Below, in pieces: positions 35,653-44,150 of a stretch of DNA of 64,000 bases. The notes below the pieces were generated by a model that saw nothing but the letters and a program-made list of their open reading frames with translations, made no database searches and had not been told where the DNA came from. This DNA is from Candidatus Villigracilis propinquus (GTDB lineage Bacteria; Chloroflexota; Anaerolineae; Anaerolineales; Villigracilaceae): the NCBI GenBank assembly GCA_016714565.1, contig JADKDM010000025.1:11695-75694 (forward strand). The letters run 5' to 3'. Each line of letters starts with the position of its first letter. Position 1 is the first letter of the stretch. A program made the translations under genes and the position numbers.

Positions 35653-36717
35653 ATGAAGAACCGTAAACTTGCAATCGTCGCTGTCGGCGGCAACTCGCTG
35701 GTAAAGGATGAAAAGCGAAAATCATCCCGCCATCAATATATGATCGTAAAAGAGACCGCTCATCACATTGCCGATATGATCGAAGCAGGCTGGGACATGG
35801 CCATCGGCCATGGAAACGGACCACAATTGGGCTTTGCCCTGCGCCGTTCCGAAGTGGCATTTCGCGCAGACGGCGTCCCTGCCGTACCGATGGATATTTG
35901 CATCGCTTTGAACCAGGCCGAAGTTGGCTACGCACTCCAACAAAACCTTCAAAACGAATTATTTAAGCGCGGTATCAACAAACAAGTAGCTACCATCCTT
36001 GCTCAAATGCTTGTGGATGAAGACGATCATGCCTACCGCCTGCCCCCCACCAAGCCCGTTGGCAGCTTCATGAAGGAAGATGAAGCCAAACAACTGGCGG
36101 GACAATGGGGCTGGAATGTGACAGAAGATGCTGGCCGTGGTTGGAGGCGTGTGGTTCCCTCCCCGTTCCCCAAGAAAATCCTTGAAATCGAAACCATCCG
36201 CACACTGGTGAACGCCGGTGTTGTTACCATCACCACGGGTGGCGGCGGCATTCCCGTGATCGACGAAGGCGATGGTCAGCACCGCGGCATCCCAGGCGCG
36301 GTTGACAAGGATTATGCTGCCAGCCTGCTCGCACAGGAACTCAAAGCAGACCTGTTCGTGGTATCCACAGCGGTTGAGAAAGTAGCCATCAACTTTGGCC
36401 GTCAAAACCAAAGATGGTTCGACAAAATGACCCTTTCAGAGGCCAAAAAATATCTGGCGGAAGGAGTCCATTTTGCAAGAGGTTCCATGGCTCCGAAAGT
36501 CCACGCCATCGTCTGGTTCTTGGAAAATGGCGGCAAGGAAGCTGTTATCACCAACCCTGAAAACATCGGCAATGCGCTTAACCACAAATCTGGTACATGG
36601 TTCGTGCATGACGGCGTAAAGAAGTTTGTGGTACCTGCCAAATTGGCTTCAGCCAAAACAAAGGCAAAAACACCCGCCGTCAAAAAACAGGAAGCTCCCG
36701 ACAAGGCAGGAAAATGA
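35653..36717 (+). CDS. arcC: Carbamate kinase with basic C-terminal extension
   Basis: Carbamate kinase interconverts carbamoyl phosphate plus ADP and ATP plus carbamate. The 354-residue product has the family parts AIVAVGGNSLV, IGHGNGPQLGFALRR, NAGVVTITTGGGGIPVI, GAVDKDYAASLLAQELKAD and GSMAPKVHAIVWF. It is longer than typical carbamate kinases because of a Lys/Ala/Pro-rich tail (SAKTKAKTPAVKKQEAP). No arginine deiminase or ornithine carbamoyltransferase gene is present; the usual arc operon is absent here. The stop overlaps the sulfotransferase start by four bases. The ATG at 35653 is used; an earlier TTG is possible. Confidence 0.88.
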   Translation: MKNRKLAIVAVGGNSLVKDEKRKSSRHQYMIVKETAHHIADMIEAGWDMAIGHGNGPQLGFALRRSEVAFRADGVPAVPMDICIALNQAEVGYALQQNLQNELFKRGINKQVATILAQMLVDEDDHAYRLPPTKPVGSFMKEDEAKQLAGQWGWNVTEDAGRGWRRVVPSPFPKKILEIETIRTLVNAGVVTITTGGGGIPVIDEGDGQHRGIPGAVDKDYAASLLAQELKADLFVVSTAVEKVAINFGRQNQRWFDKMTLSEAKKYLAEGVHFARGSMAPKVHAIVWFLENGGKEAVITNPENIGNALNHKSGTWFVHDGVKKFVVPAKLASAKTKAKTPAVKKQEAPDKAGK

Positions 36718-37760
36718 GTCTAAAGAAAAGAGTACGAGACGCCTGGGACGTTTTGATCCATGGCGCAAAAGTGACCCGCAAGCGAAAATCAATTCCGCCG
36801 GTCAGCGCAGAGGATATTGCCGATGCGAAAATGTTCTTCCCGATGGATAAATTTTTTATTCTCGGGCATTCGCGTTCAGGCAATACACTCCTGATGCGTC
36901 TCGTACGTCTTCACCCTGAAGTGCATGCAAATTACCAGGGCACATTTTTTTCGCGCCCGCCCGGGCTGGCTTCGCTGGTCAACACTCCGGAAGTGGAAGA
37001 ATGGTTCACGCGCGGAACCAACCGCTGGAATCGCGGACGCGACCTCTCCCCGCGTGTGCTGCGCGCCATCTCCGATTTCATCATGGAAAGCGACGCGCAT
37101 CATGCCGGACCCACAAAACACATCGTCGGGGATAAAAGCCCAACCACTGTGACGCACGGCAAAGCGGTGCGCGACATGTATCAGATCTATCCCGATGCGC
37201 GCATGGTGTACATCGTGCGGGATGGACGCGACGTGATGGTCTCTGACCGATTTAGAAATTTTGTGGAGGAAAAATTCCTGCGCAAAGGGGATGACAAGAT
37301 CATCGCGGCTCTGCGCTCAGATCCGAAGCTGTTTACTGGCGGTGGACGCTCGATCTTTACTGAAAGCTGGTTGCGCGACAAAAACCAGGGCGCCCCAAGC
37401 TGGGCCGACAACCTGAAAGAATCAGTCTTCGAGGGCAAACGCCTGTACGGCGACCGCTACTTCCCCATCCGCTACGAGGACATTTTAGCCAATCCTTTTG
37501 AAGAGATGAAAAAATTATGGCTGTTCCTCGGCGTAAAGGATGTTGACCCTGCGCTGGAAAAATCCCTGCTCGCAGAAGTTGCCGACAACCCGGACGAGAA
37601 ATGGCAGGCACAGCGGAACAACTCCCTCGCGCCCATTTTAGCCAAAGGACACCCCGGAAATTGGAAGAGCTTCTTCAACGTGCGGGACCGCGAGATATTC
37701 AAGGAAATCGCCGGAGAGCAACTGATACAGTGGAAATACGAGAAAGACCTGAACTGGTAA
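36714..37760 (+). CDS. Sulfotransferase family protein
   Basis: A 348-residue PAPS-dependent sulfotransferase-like enzyme. The 5'-phosphosulfate loop is FILGHSRSGNTLLMRLVRLHPEV, and the 3'-phosphate motif is MVYIVRDGRDVMVSDRFRNFV. A C-terminal DILANPFEEMKKLWLFLGV matches the family. Acceptors may be carbohydrates, lipids or small molecules, which the sequence does not reveal. It overlaps the carbamate kinase stop codon (ATGA), so cysE-arcC-sulfotransferase appear to be one operon linking sulfur assimilation and sulfate transfer by position only. Confidence 0.83.
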   Translation: MSLKKRVRDAWDVLIHGAKVTRKRKSIPPVSAEDIADAKMFFPMDKFFILGHSRSGNTLLMRLVRLHPEVHANYQGTFFSRPPGLASLVNTPEVEEWFTRGTNRWNRGRDLSPRVLRAISDFIMESDAHHAGPTKHIVGDKSPTTVTHGKAVRDMYQIYPDARMVYIVRDGRDVMVSDRFRNFVEEKFLRKGDDKIIAALRSDPKLFTGGGRSIFTESWLRDKNQGAPSWADNLKESVFEGKRLYGDRYFPIRYEDILANPFEEMKKLWLFLGVKDVDPALEKSLLAEVADNPDEKWQAQRNNSLAPILAKGHPGNWKSFFNVRDREIFKEIAGEQLIQWKYEKDLNW

Positions 37761-37819
37761 TCAACACGGTCACAGAATAAAAATATCGCATTTGGGGGAT
37801 CCCAGAGTTGACTTAACCA

Positions 37820-37951
37820 CTCACCTTACGCACTCGACCTTGATCCCTGAGCGATAGCGAAGAGTCTCTTAGATAATCGTAGGGGTTCTTTGCTTCGCTC
37901 ACGCGTGCCCGCTGCATGGTGCAGGCAGAACGACTCTGCGTAAGGTGAGTT
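37820..37951. repeat. Intergenic inverted repeat flanking 100 bases
   Basis: CTCACCTTACGCA at 37820-37833 and TGCGTAAGGTGAG at 37936-37949 face each other. The inner ~100 bases have no open frame. The 248-base gap between the sulfotransferase and the MFS gene holds nothing else that I can see. Confidence 0.5.
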
Positions 37952-38008
37952 GCGTAATAAGGCAGGATACAACTCAAAACAGTCAAGCTATATGGTTATA
38001 ATCAACTT

Positions 38009-39262
38009 ATGCGTTTCAACCTATTTAGACAATCCGACGTCCCCGAGAAATATCGTTCCAACTTCACAAACCTGTACTTCGACATCGCCTGGTACGGGGT
38101 GCTCAGCGGAACCGTAGTCAACTTCATCAACGTGTACGCCACCCGTCTCGGCGCAAGCGGTCTGCAGATCGGCCTGCTCACCGCCATGTCAGCCGTTGTC
38201 AACCTATTCCTCGCCATCCCCGCAGGCCATTGGATCAGCAAACGCCACACAGGCCGCGCTGTCTTCTGGTCATCGGTCGTCTTCCGTATCGGCTACCTTC
38301 TATTTATCCCACTGCCCTGGCTTTTCAGCAATCAGGGGCAGATCTGGGCACTTATCATCCTCACCTTCTTCATGGCCATTCCGCTCACACCGCTCGGCGT
38401 CGGCTTCAACGCACTCTTTGCCGAATCCGTCCCGGACCGTTTCAGAGCACGAGTAGCCGGCACACGCAATGTCACCTTTGCCATTGCTTACATGCTCACC
38501 TCCCTCGTGGCGGGTTACATATTAAAGAACGCCACCTTCCCCGGCGGTTATCAGATCATTTTTGTGATCGGAGCATTCGGTGCGGCGATGAGCAGTTATC
38601 ACATCTATCACGTTACACCTGTGCAGGATGATTCCACTCCGCTTCCTACCCCACCGACAATTGATCCCGACCTACCAGCAGAGTCTCCCCGCGGCATTAC
38701 CTCCCTCCTCCGTCTTGACATCTGGAATACCCATTTCAAGAACGTCCTGATCGCACTCTTCTTCTTTCACTTCGTTCATTATTTATCATCACCACTGTAC
38801 CCACTCTACAACGTGAATGTTTTAAAGCTCAATGACAGCAACATCGGCAACGGCACAGCCTTCTACTATTTGACCGTCCTTATCGCATCCACACAGCTCG
38901 GAAAGATCGTACAAAAATACGGCCACAAAAAAGTGACGGGCTGGGGCGTGGCAGGCATGGCCGCCTACCCGATCATGCTGGCCTTCTCCCAAACCGTTTG
39001 GCAATTCTACGCACTCTCATTTCTCGGCGGATTCTTGTTCGCTATGGTCAACGGCGCGTACGCCAATTACATGCTCGAAAACATTCCCGCGCATGACCGT
39101 CCCTCACATCTTGCGTGGTACACCATCGTCTTCAACTTTGCCCTGCTCACCAGTTCCATCATCGGCCCCCTCTCTGCCGATATGATGGGTCTTGCGCCCG
39201 CGCTCATTCTCTTCGGCATCATGCGCATCTTTGCTGGCTTCTACCTGCTCAAATGGGGGTAG
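38009..39262 (+). CDS. Major-facilitator-superfamily transporter
   Basis: A 417-residue membrane protein with about 12 hydrophobic segments. The N-terminal half includes GLLTAMSAVVNLFLAIPAGHWISKRHTGRAVF, the typical loop 2-3 region of MFS carriers, and the halves are divided by a charged central loop (HVTPVQDDSTPLPTPPTIDPD). No substrate can be assigned. Preceded by an intergenic inverted repeat and followed closely by smpB, on the same strand. Confidence 0.8.
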   Translation: MRFNLFRQSDVPEKYRSNFTNLYFDIAWYGVLSGTVVNFINVYATRLGASGLQIGLLTAMSAVVNLFLAIPAGHWISKRHTGRAVFWSSVVFRIGYLLFIPLPWLFSNQGQIWALIILTFFMAIPLTPLGVGFNALFAESVPDRFRARVAGTRNVTFAIAYMLTSLVAGYILKNATFPGGYQIIFVIGAFGAAMSSYHIYHVTPVQDDSTPLPTPPTIDPDLPAESPRGITSLLRLDIWNTHFKNVLIALFFFHFVHYLSSPLYPLYNVNVLKLNDSNIGNGTAFYYLTVLIASTQLGKIVQKYGHKKVTGWGVAGMAAYPIMLAFSQTVWQFYALSFLGGFLFAMVNGAYANYMLENIPAHDRPSHLAWYTIVFNFALLTSSIIGPLSADMMGLAPALILFGIMRIFAGFYLLKWG

Positions 39263-39335
39263 GCGCTGTTTAGCACCTATCGTGCGCTCCATGCACAAAA
39301 CAAATCCCAACCTCAATTCATGCTAAAATCATCTC

Positions 39336-39797
39336 GTGACTGAAGATATCAAAGTAATCGCACTTAACCGCAAAGCCAGCTTCGAATATTTCCTTATGGA
39401 AAAATTCGAGGCAGGCCTCTCCCTCGTGGGATCAGAGATCAAATCCATTCGCGCAGGGCAGATCAGCATTCAGGAAGCCTATGTGGATGTGCAAGAAGGC
39501 AAAGAAGCCTGGCTCGTCGAAGCGCATATCGCCCCATACGAACAGGCTGGAACCCACTTCAACCACGAACCGAAACGCAAACGCCGTCTGCTCCTTCACA
39601 AAAAGCAGATCGCCGAGTTGTGGAACAACGTCCGCATCAAAGGCATGACAGTTGTTCCACTTCGTGTCTACCTGAAAGACGGACGCGCCAAGATCGAGAT
39701 TGCCCTCGCCAAAGGCAAGAAAGCCTACGACAAACGCGCCACCATCGCCAAACGAGATGAAGCGCGCAGCAACGAAAGAGCAACAAGAGTTAGGTAG
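39336..39797 (+). CDS. smpB: tmRNA-binding protein SmpB
   Basis: SmpB escorts tmRNA to stalled ribosomes. The 153-residue protein begins at GTG (39336) and contains NRKASFEYFLMEKFEAGLSLVGSEIKSIRAGQISIQEAYVDV, HIAPYEQAGTHFNHEPKRKRRLLLHKKQI and LYLKDGRAKIEIALAKGKKAYDKR, all conserved SmpB blocks, ending in a basic tail. No ssrA gene is in the window. Confidence 0.95.
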   Translation: MTEDIKVIALNRKASFEYFLMEKFEAGLSLVGSEIKSIRAGQISIQEAYVDVQEGKEAWLVEAHIAPYEQAGTHFNHEPKRKRRLLLHKKQIAELWNNVRIKGMTVVPLRVYLKDGRAKIEIALAKGKKAYDKRATIAKRDEARSNERATRVR

Positions 39798-39799
39798 TT

Positions 39800-39866
39800 G
39801 GTTGGTGATTGGTTGTGTAGTTATCTTATTTTGCAACTATCAAACTAACAAACTACAAAACAAGGA
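39800..39866. repeat. Low-complexity inverted repeat
   Basis: TAGTTGGTTGGTGATTGG and the opposing CAAACTAACAAACTAC give an imperfect palindrome directly after smpB and before the next gene. It may form a weak terminator. Confidence 0.4.
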
Positions 39867-39875
39867 AACTAAACC

Positions 39876-40658
39876 ATGCCCCCATCCACCATAGGCGGAA
39901 TCAATCTGCTCCCCGAGGCAGAAAAACGTGCCATTTACGCACGTTACATCCCCACTCAACTTCTCGACAAATACGATATCCCTCCGCTCACTTCAGCATC
40001 CGGCTACAACCTGCTGCAATTCCGCTTTGCAACCGGCTCCACCGATGTGGAAATGCGTCTCTTCCACAAAATAGATTTCCCCGACCCCATCCTCTATGCC
40101 CATCTCACTGACACCCTCAACGGACAGATCCACGTCCTGCTTTATATCCTCAACGACCCTGATTCCCCCCGCTATGATGTGGACAAAATGCCGAATGGCT
40201 CACCGACAAAATTTGGCACGTTGCAAAGAAATGTCGAAGCGGAAAAAACTGCCCTTGAGGCCGGTCTGGCACCCGGTCAGGTACGACGCGGATTGAGATT
40301 GCTCGGTCAGGCTATTGATGCATTCGAGACCTTTGTCACCGCACTTGGCCATGACATGTACTTTGTCGAACCTTTGTATTATCACAACGCCGTCATCTTC
40401 GAGCGCTACGGCTTTACCTACCAAATGGGCAAACGTCTGATGAACAGCATCCATGATGGCTTTCAACCTGGCGGAGATTTGCACGCACACCTGGACGGCT
40501 CCACTCCCTTCAGAATGCCCGAAGCCGCGAACAGCGTCCGCAAACGCTCGTGGGCCATCCACGACGGAATCCTCGGTGAGCCTTTTACCAATGTCACCAT
40601 GTACAAACGTGTGGGAATTTCCGCAGGCATAAGCACCACCCCCAATTGCGCGTGGTAA
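39876..40658 (+). CDS. Conserved hypothetical protein, 260 aa
   Basis: A soluble 260-residue protein of unknown family. It starts after a fair ribosome site (AAGGAAAC) and has coding-like amino acid composition. Features include an N-terminal YARYIPTQLLDKYDIPPL, a middle FATGSTDVEMRLFHKIDFPDPILYAHLTD and a C-terminal YYHNAVIFERYGFTYQMGKRLM that resembles the last helix-strand of GNAT acetyltransferases (N-x-x-x-F-x-x-x-G-F). This resemblance is weak. A terminator hairpin follows, shared with the tRNA on the other strand. Conserved residues W and H in HAHLDGSTPFRMP might form an active site but no enzyme class can be named. Confidence 0.6.
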   Translation: MPPSTIGGINLLPEAEKRAIYARYIPTQLLDKYDIPPLTSASGYNLLQFRFATGSTDVEMRLFHKIDFPDPILYAHLTDTLNGQIHVLLYILNDPDSPRYDVDKMPNGSPTKFGTLQRNVEAEKTALEAGLAPGQVRRGLRLLGQAIDAFETFVTALGHDMYFVEPLYYHNAVIFERYGFTYQMGKRLMNSIHDGFQPGGDLHAHLDGSTPFRMPEAANSVRKRSWAIHDGILGEPFTNVTMYKRVGISAGISTTPNCAW

Positions 40659-40690
40659 TTTTTTTCAAACAGACGGAAAAAATAAAAAGA

Positions 40691-40720
40691 AAAAAGACCA
40701 TGATAAATCATGGTCTTTTT
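40691..40720. terminator. Bidirectional intrinsic terminator
   Basis: Stem AAAAAGACCATGA / TCATGGTCTTTTT with a TAAA loop, serving both the hypothetical gene (plus) and the tRNA (minus). Confidence 0.88.
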
Positions 40721-40722
40721 AG

Positions 40723-40794
40723 TAGCGGGGGCAGGACTTGAACCTGCGACCTTCGGGTTATGAGCCCGACGAGCTGCCACTGCTCCACCCCGCA
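40723..40794 (-). tRNA. Initiator tRNA-Met (CAT anticodon)
   Basis: A full cloverleaf on the minus strand: D arm GAGC-AGTGGCA-GCTC, anticodon arm TCGGG-CTCATAA-CCCGA, T arm GCAGG-TTCAAGT-CCTGC. The three consecutive G:C pairs of the anticodon stem (GGG/CCC) and the unpaired 1-72 position (T and T here, C and A in many bacteria) mark it as initiator rather than elongator. The 3' end reads A-CTA, so CCA is not encoded. Confidence 0.93.
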
Positions 40795-41027
40795 CCGAAT
40801 AGTTGAGCCCGCCGATATTACCAAGTTAACACAAAAAAGTCAAGCAGAGTTAACGCAGCAGGGAAAATGAAGATAAATAAAAATTTTACGACATTAAAAC
40901 AATAGTACCGAAGGCTGAAAGTATTTCATATGAATTGGTGTATAATGAATAAACCTTAACAAACTTAAATGTAAAAAATATAAATGTTTGTAGAATTTTT
41001 TCAAGAACAGGTACCATATAAATTATT

Positions 41028-41684
41028 ATGAAGACTACCACACTTCTGGTTATTGAAGTTAAACACGCAGAAATCCCTTCCTTTGCTTCCGACTTGCAAA
41101 AGAAGGGATTTGATGTACATATTGCTCAAAACGGCAGCAAAGCAGTTGCATTGTTGAAAGAAGTAAGCCCAAGCCTGGTGGTGATTAACGCCGCTTCCTT
41201 AAGAAGCACAGGCTTGCGTATTTGCCAATCCCTTCGGGAAAAAGATGCCAAGCTCCCCATCATTCTTATCCTTGAAGATGACAAGGAAGTAAGCAAGGAT
41301 GCTGCGGATGCGATCCTGACCCTGCCTTTCACCGTTCAAAAACTTGTCAACCGCATCAAGCCGCTGCTGCCCGGTGATGGTAAAAATGTTTTGCATGTTG
41401 GCCCCATCCGCCTTGACCTTGAAAAGCGCCGTGTGCGCTGTCTCGGCAAAAGCACAAAGCTCACTCCGCGCCTCGTCACTTTATTACATTTATTGATGGA
41501 TAAACACGGTGAAGTAGTGGAACGTGAACCCCTCTTTAAAAAAGTATGGGAAACGAATTACACCGGAGACACGCGCACACTTGATGTGCATGTGTCATGG
41601 CTGCGCCGCGCCATTGAGCTTGACCCCGATAATCCAAAATTCCTAAAAACCGTTCGCGGTGTCGGCTACCGCCTAGATATTTAG
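41028..41684 (+). CDS. OmpR-type response regulator with degenerate receiver
   Basis: A 218-residue two-domain protein. Residues 1-115 have the fold pattern of a receiver domain, but the residues that make it phosphorylatable are missing: the acidic pair is replaced by I9-E10, the phospho-acceptor Asp is N54 (VVINAASL), and the Lys of K-P-F is Leu (TLPF). Residues 120-218 are a winged-helix DNA-binding domain (KRRVRCLGKSTKLTPRLVTLLHLLMDKHGEVVEREPLFKKVWETNYTGDTRTLDVHVSWLRRAIELDP). It therefore probably acts without phosphorylation. It is alone, convergent with the DNA methyltransferase, which it overlaps by 12 bases at the 3' end. Confidence 0.88.
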   Translation: MKTTTLLVIEVKHAEIPSFASDLQKKGFDVHIAQNGSKAVALLKEVSPSLVVINAASLRSTGLRICQSLREKDAKLPIILILEDDKEVSKDAADAILTLPFTVQKLVNRIKPLLPGDGKNVLHVGPIRLDLEKRRVRCLGKSTKLTPRLVTLLHLLMDKHGEVVEREPLFKKVWETNYTGDTRTLDVHVSWLRRAIELDPDNPKFLKTVRGVGYRLDI

Positions 41685-42902
41685 CTGAAACTGTTTTCCC
41701 TGAACAGTCACCAATCGGATGCACGCTTCGCGCTTGCCTCCGATTTTTATTTTTAACTCAAGGGGAAGTTCACCGCTTCGTGCGTGACGTTGGGCCTGCG
41801 CCGCGCTCTTGAACATTTTTCCATCCCAATCTGGGTCCACCTCCCAAAAATCCACGTCGAGTGAAGTTTCAAGGCTGATGGTATCGCCAGCGATCTTTGC
41901 TTTTATTTTCTTTGATTCATACGCAACATCACTCTTGACAGAAGAGTCCCGCTCAAAGGAGAAAACAGAAGTTGTTTCAGACAACCTGGAGCGCGCTGTT
42001 TGAACAGCCCGCACGGATTCATCACAAGTGATGAACTTGCGTCCATTTCTTGCCGCGACCAAAGAAGTGGTGCCGGAACCGCAGAAAAAATCCGCGACGA
42101 GATCACCTTTGTTTGAAGAGGCGCGGATGATTCTTTCCATGAATGCCTCGGGTTTTTGTGTGGGATAGCCCGTGCGTTCATTGTGCAACCTTGCCACTAC
42201 TGGAAAATACCACCAATCCTCAGGAACTTTGCCCCGCTCCAAATCAGGGACTTTTCCGAAGCCTGCCTTGCGCGATGATCTGAAGGTCGTCACAGTATTC
42301 GGACTGTATGGCTCGCGGACATCATCTGCATTGAAGATGTAATCCTTGCTTTTTGCGAAAGATAAGATCGTATCGTGCTTGCGATTGAAGGCGGTCTTGA
42401 TCGGCGATGGGCCGTGATAAGCCCAAATGATCTCATTGATGAAATTCTCTGCACCAAATATCTCATCCAGAATTAAACGCGCGTACGCATCAGCGTGCCA
42501 ATCGAGGTGGAGGTACAAGGTTCCATTTGGCGCAAGCAGGCGATGCATCACGGTCAGTCGTTCATAAAGGAATTGCAAATAAGAATCAAGGTCTGCCCAG
42601 GAATCGTGATAGCCTTCGGCTAATTTCCATTTGGAGGGCTTGCGTGAATCCTCTCCCCTGCCAACGCGGGCGGAGAATTTTCGGTTTGTGAAAAATGGAG
42701 GGTCAGCGTAGATCAGATTGATGCGACCTTCATATTCAGGCAGCAACGCCGTCATCACCGCGAGATTATCCCCGAGGATCACTCGGCCATCTGGATGAGA
42801 TTTTGGATAGCCGCGTCCATTCGGGTAGAGAACTGAATCTTGAATAAGAGTGGCAGGCGCGGGCGGAGAAAGATGCTTTCCGTTCCAGTTGAGGATTGGC
42901 AT
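41673..42902 (-). CDS. Type II-like orphan DNA methyltransferase (beta class)
   Basis: A 409-residue SAM-dependent DNA methyltransferase. The catalytic motif IV (LIYADPPFFTNRKF) comes before motif I (DLVADFFCGSGTTSLVAA), the order of the beta group, which contains both N6-adenine and N4-cytosine enzymes; DPPF is the common N6-adenine form. A target-recognition stretch lies between them. No restriction endonuclease is adjacent, so it looks like an orphan regulatory or epigenetic methylase. The C-terminal ~90 residues are extra and may aid DNA binding. Convergent with the response-regulator gene. Confidence 0.85.
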   Translation of the reverse strand: MPILNWNGKHLSPPAPATLIQDSVLYPNGRGYPKSHPDGRVILGDNLAVMTALLPEYEGRINLIYADPPFFTNRKFSARVGRGEDSRKPSKWKLAEGYHDSWADLDSYLQFLYERLTVMHRLLAPNGTLYLHLDWHADAYARLILDEIFGAENFINEIIWAYHGPSPIKTAFNRKHDTILSFAKSKDYIFNADDVREPYSPNTVTTFRSSRKAGFGKVPDLERGKVPEDWWYFPVVARLHNERTGYPTQKPEAFMERIIRASSNKGDLVADFFCGSGTTSLVAARNGRKFITCDESVRAVQTARSRLSETTSVFSFERDSSVKSDVAYESKKIKAKIAGDTISLETSLDVDFWEVDPDWDGKMFKSAAQAQRHARSGELPLELKIKIGGKREACIRLVTVQGKQFQLNI

Positions 42903-42960
42903 GAGCGAAGCGTATCCTTAGGATAAAGAATGGATGTTGGGATGAGAAATCAAAAAGATA

Positions 42961-44043
42961 TTAATAATGGACTTCGACCACGGTGCCAAGACCGCGATTG
43001 GCGACCGCGTCGCTGGAGTGGTCAGGTTTGACCCAGCGGAAGATCCAATTGGCTTCTTCGGTGCGCATGTTGATACAGCCATGACTCATGGGCGCGCCAA
43101 AATTTTCATGCCAGTAGGTGCCATGGAAGGCATGTCCCTGCGTAGTAAAAAAGGATGACCAGGGGACGCCGGGCAGCACGTAATTATCCACATCGGCAAG
43201 AAGATTACCGGTGGTTTCGCTGCTGAAATAGCTATTGCCCATGTGCTTTGCAGGGACTTTATCCATAATGGAGAATTTCCCAGTGGGTGTGGTGGTTGGG
43301 ATGCCCGTGCCGCCTGTGGGGTCACCTGGTACGCCAGAGGAAATGTTGGTCTGGAAAACAAGATTGCCGTATTCATAGGCATACAGTTCTTGTTTGCTGA
43401 GGTTGATCTCGATTAGCTTTTGTTCATATGGCACATCGGGTGAAATAGGCGCCATGTAATCAGAGGGAAGAACACGCATATGGATTGCTGGTACATAATA
43501 GGTAACATTCGAATCCAGTTCATCAAAGATCTGATACCACGGGCCTTTATAATCTGCCATGGGAGGACCCTGCTCCAGCGCAACAACCCAATGCACAGAA
43601 CTATAGTACAACGGAGGGGAAAGAGGCTCCCAGCCATAGGCCTTTGAAAAACGATATGGCGTGGTAAATGGGACGGAAACATCTGTGATCAGCCGTGTGC
43701 CTTCAGGAATGGTGCTGGGCGGTGTTTGGTAGAGCGTCTTCACGCGATGCAAACGTCCGCGATGCATATAGCCCCCCCACACCTTATACCAAACCGGGTT
43801 ATGAGGCGGCTCTTCAGCGGTCACCTGCCCGTAGATGTGTACTAATTCGTCACGATACCAGGTAAGTTCAATGCGGCTATCATCGGTAGGCTCTTTGCGC
43901 ACGGGCATTTGAGCCGTGGCAATTCGCACAACGAAGCTATCGTCAAAATCAGTTAGACCCGGCAAGAAAGGCGAGAACGCCAGTCCACCGAGGGTGAGGC
44001 CGCCAAGTTTTAAAAAGTCACGCCTTGAAAGTAAAGATTTCAT
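42961..44043 (-). CDS. Tat-exported L,D-transpeptidase (YkuD), copy 2
   Basis: A 360-residue protein with a twin-arginine signal (MKSLLSRRDFLKLGGLTLGG), an SH3-like region (MPVRKEPTDDSRIE), and a YkuD domain whose catalytic segment is GHAFHGTYWHENFGAPMSHGCINMR, with the active-site Cys and His. It is a paralogue of the enzyme at 29308-30459, with which it shares domain order and many residues. It probably catalyses peptidoglycan cross-linking in the envelope. It ends with VVEVHY. Confidence 0.9.
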   Translation of the reverse strand: MKSLLSRRDFLKLGGLTLGGLAFSPFLPGLTDFDDSFVVRIATAQMPVRKEPTDDSRIELTWYRDELVHIYGQVTAEEPPHNPVWYKVWGGYMHRGRLHRVKTLYQTPPSTIPEGTRLITDVSVPFTTPYRFSKAYGWEPLSPPLYYSSVHWVVALEQGPPMADYKGPWYQIFDELDSNVTYYVPAIHMRVLPSDYMAPISPDVPYEQKLIEINLSKQELYAYEYGNLVFQTNISSGVPGDPTGGTGIPTTTPTGKFSIMDKVPAKHMGNSYFSSETTGNLLADVDNYVLPGVPWSSFFTTQGHAFHGTYWHENFGAPMSHGCINMRTEEANWIFRWVKPDHSSDAVANRGLGTVVEVHY

Positions 44044-44094
44044 GCCGAAAATTTTACCCGATAATCTTTAAGAATTAATGAGAATATGATGAAT

Positions 44095-44125
44095 AAAAAA
44101 ACTGCCATCCGTTTCTGGATGACAG
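44095..44125 (-). terminator. Intrinsic terminator of the SWIM gene
   Basis: On the minus strand a 9-bp stem (CTGTCATCC / GGATGGCAG, one G-T pair) is followed by seven T, directly after the SWIM gene stop. Confidence 0.75.
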
Positions 44126-44150
44126 CTGGAATATTCAATTGTAATTAAGA

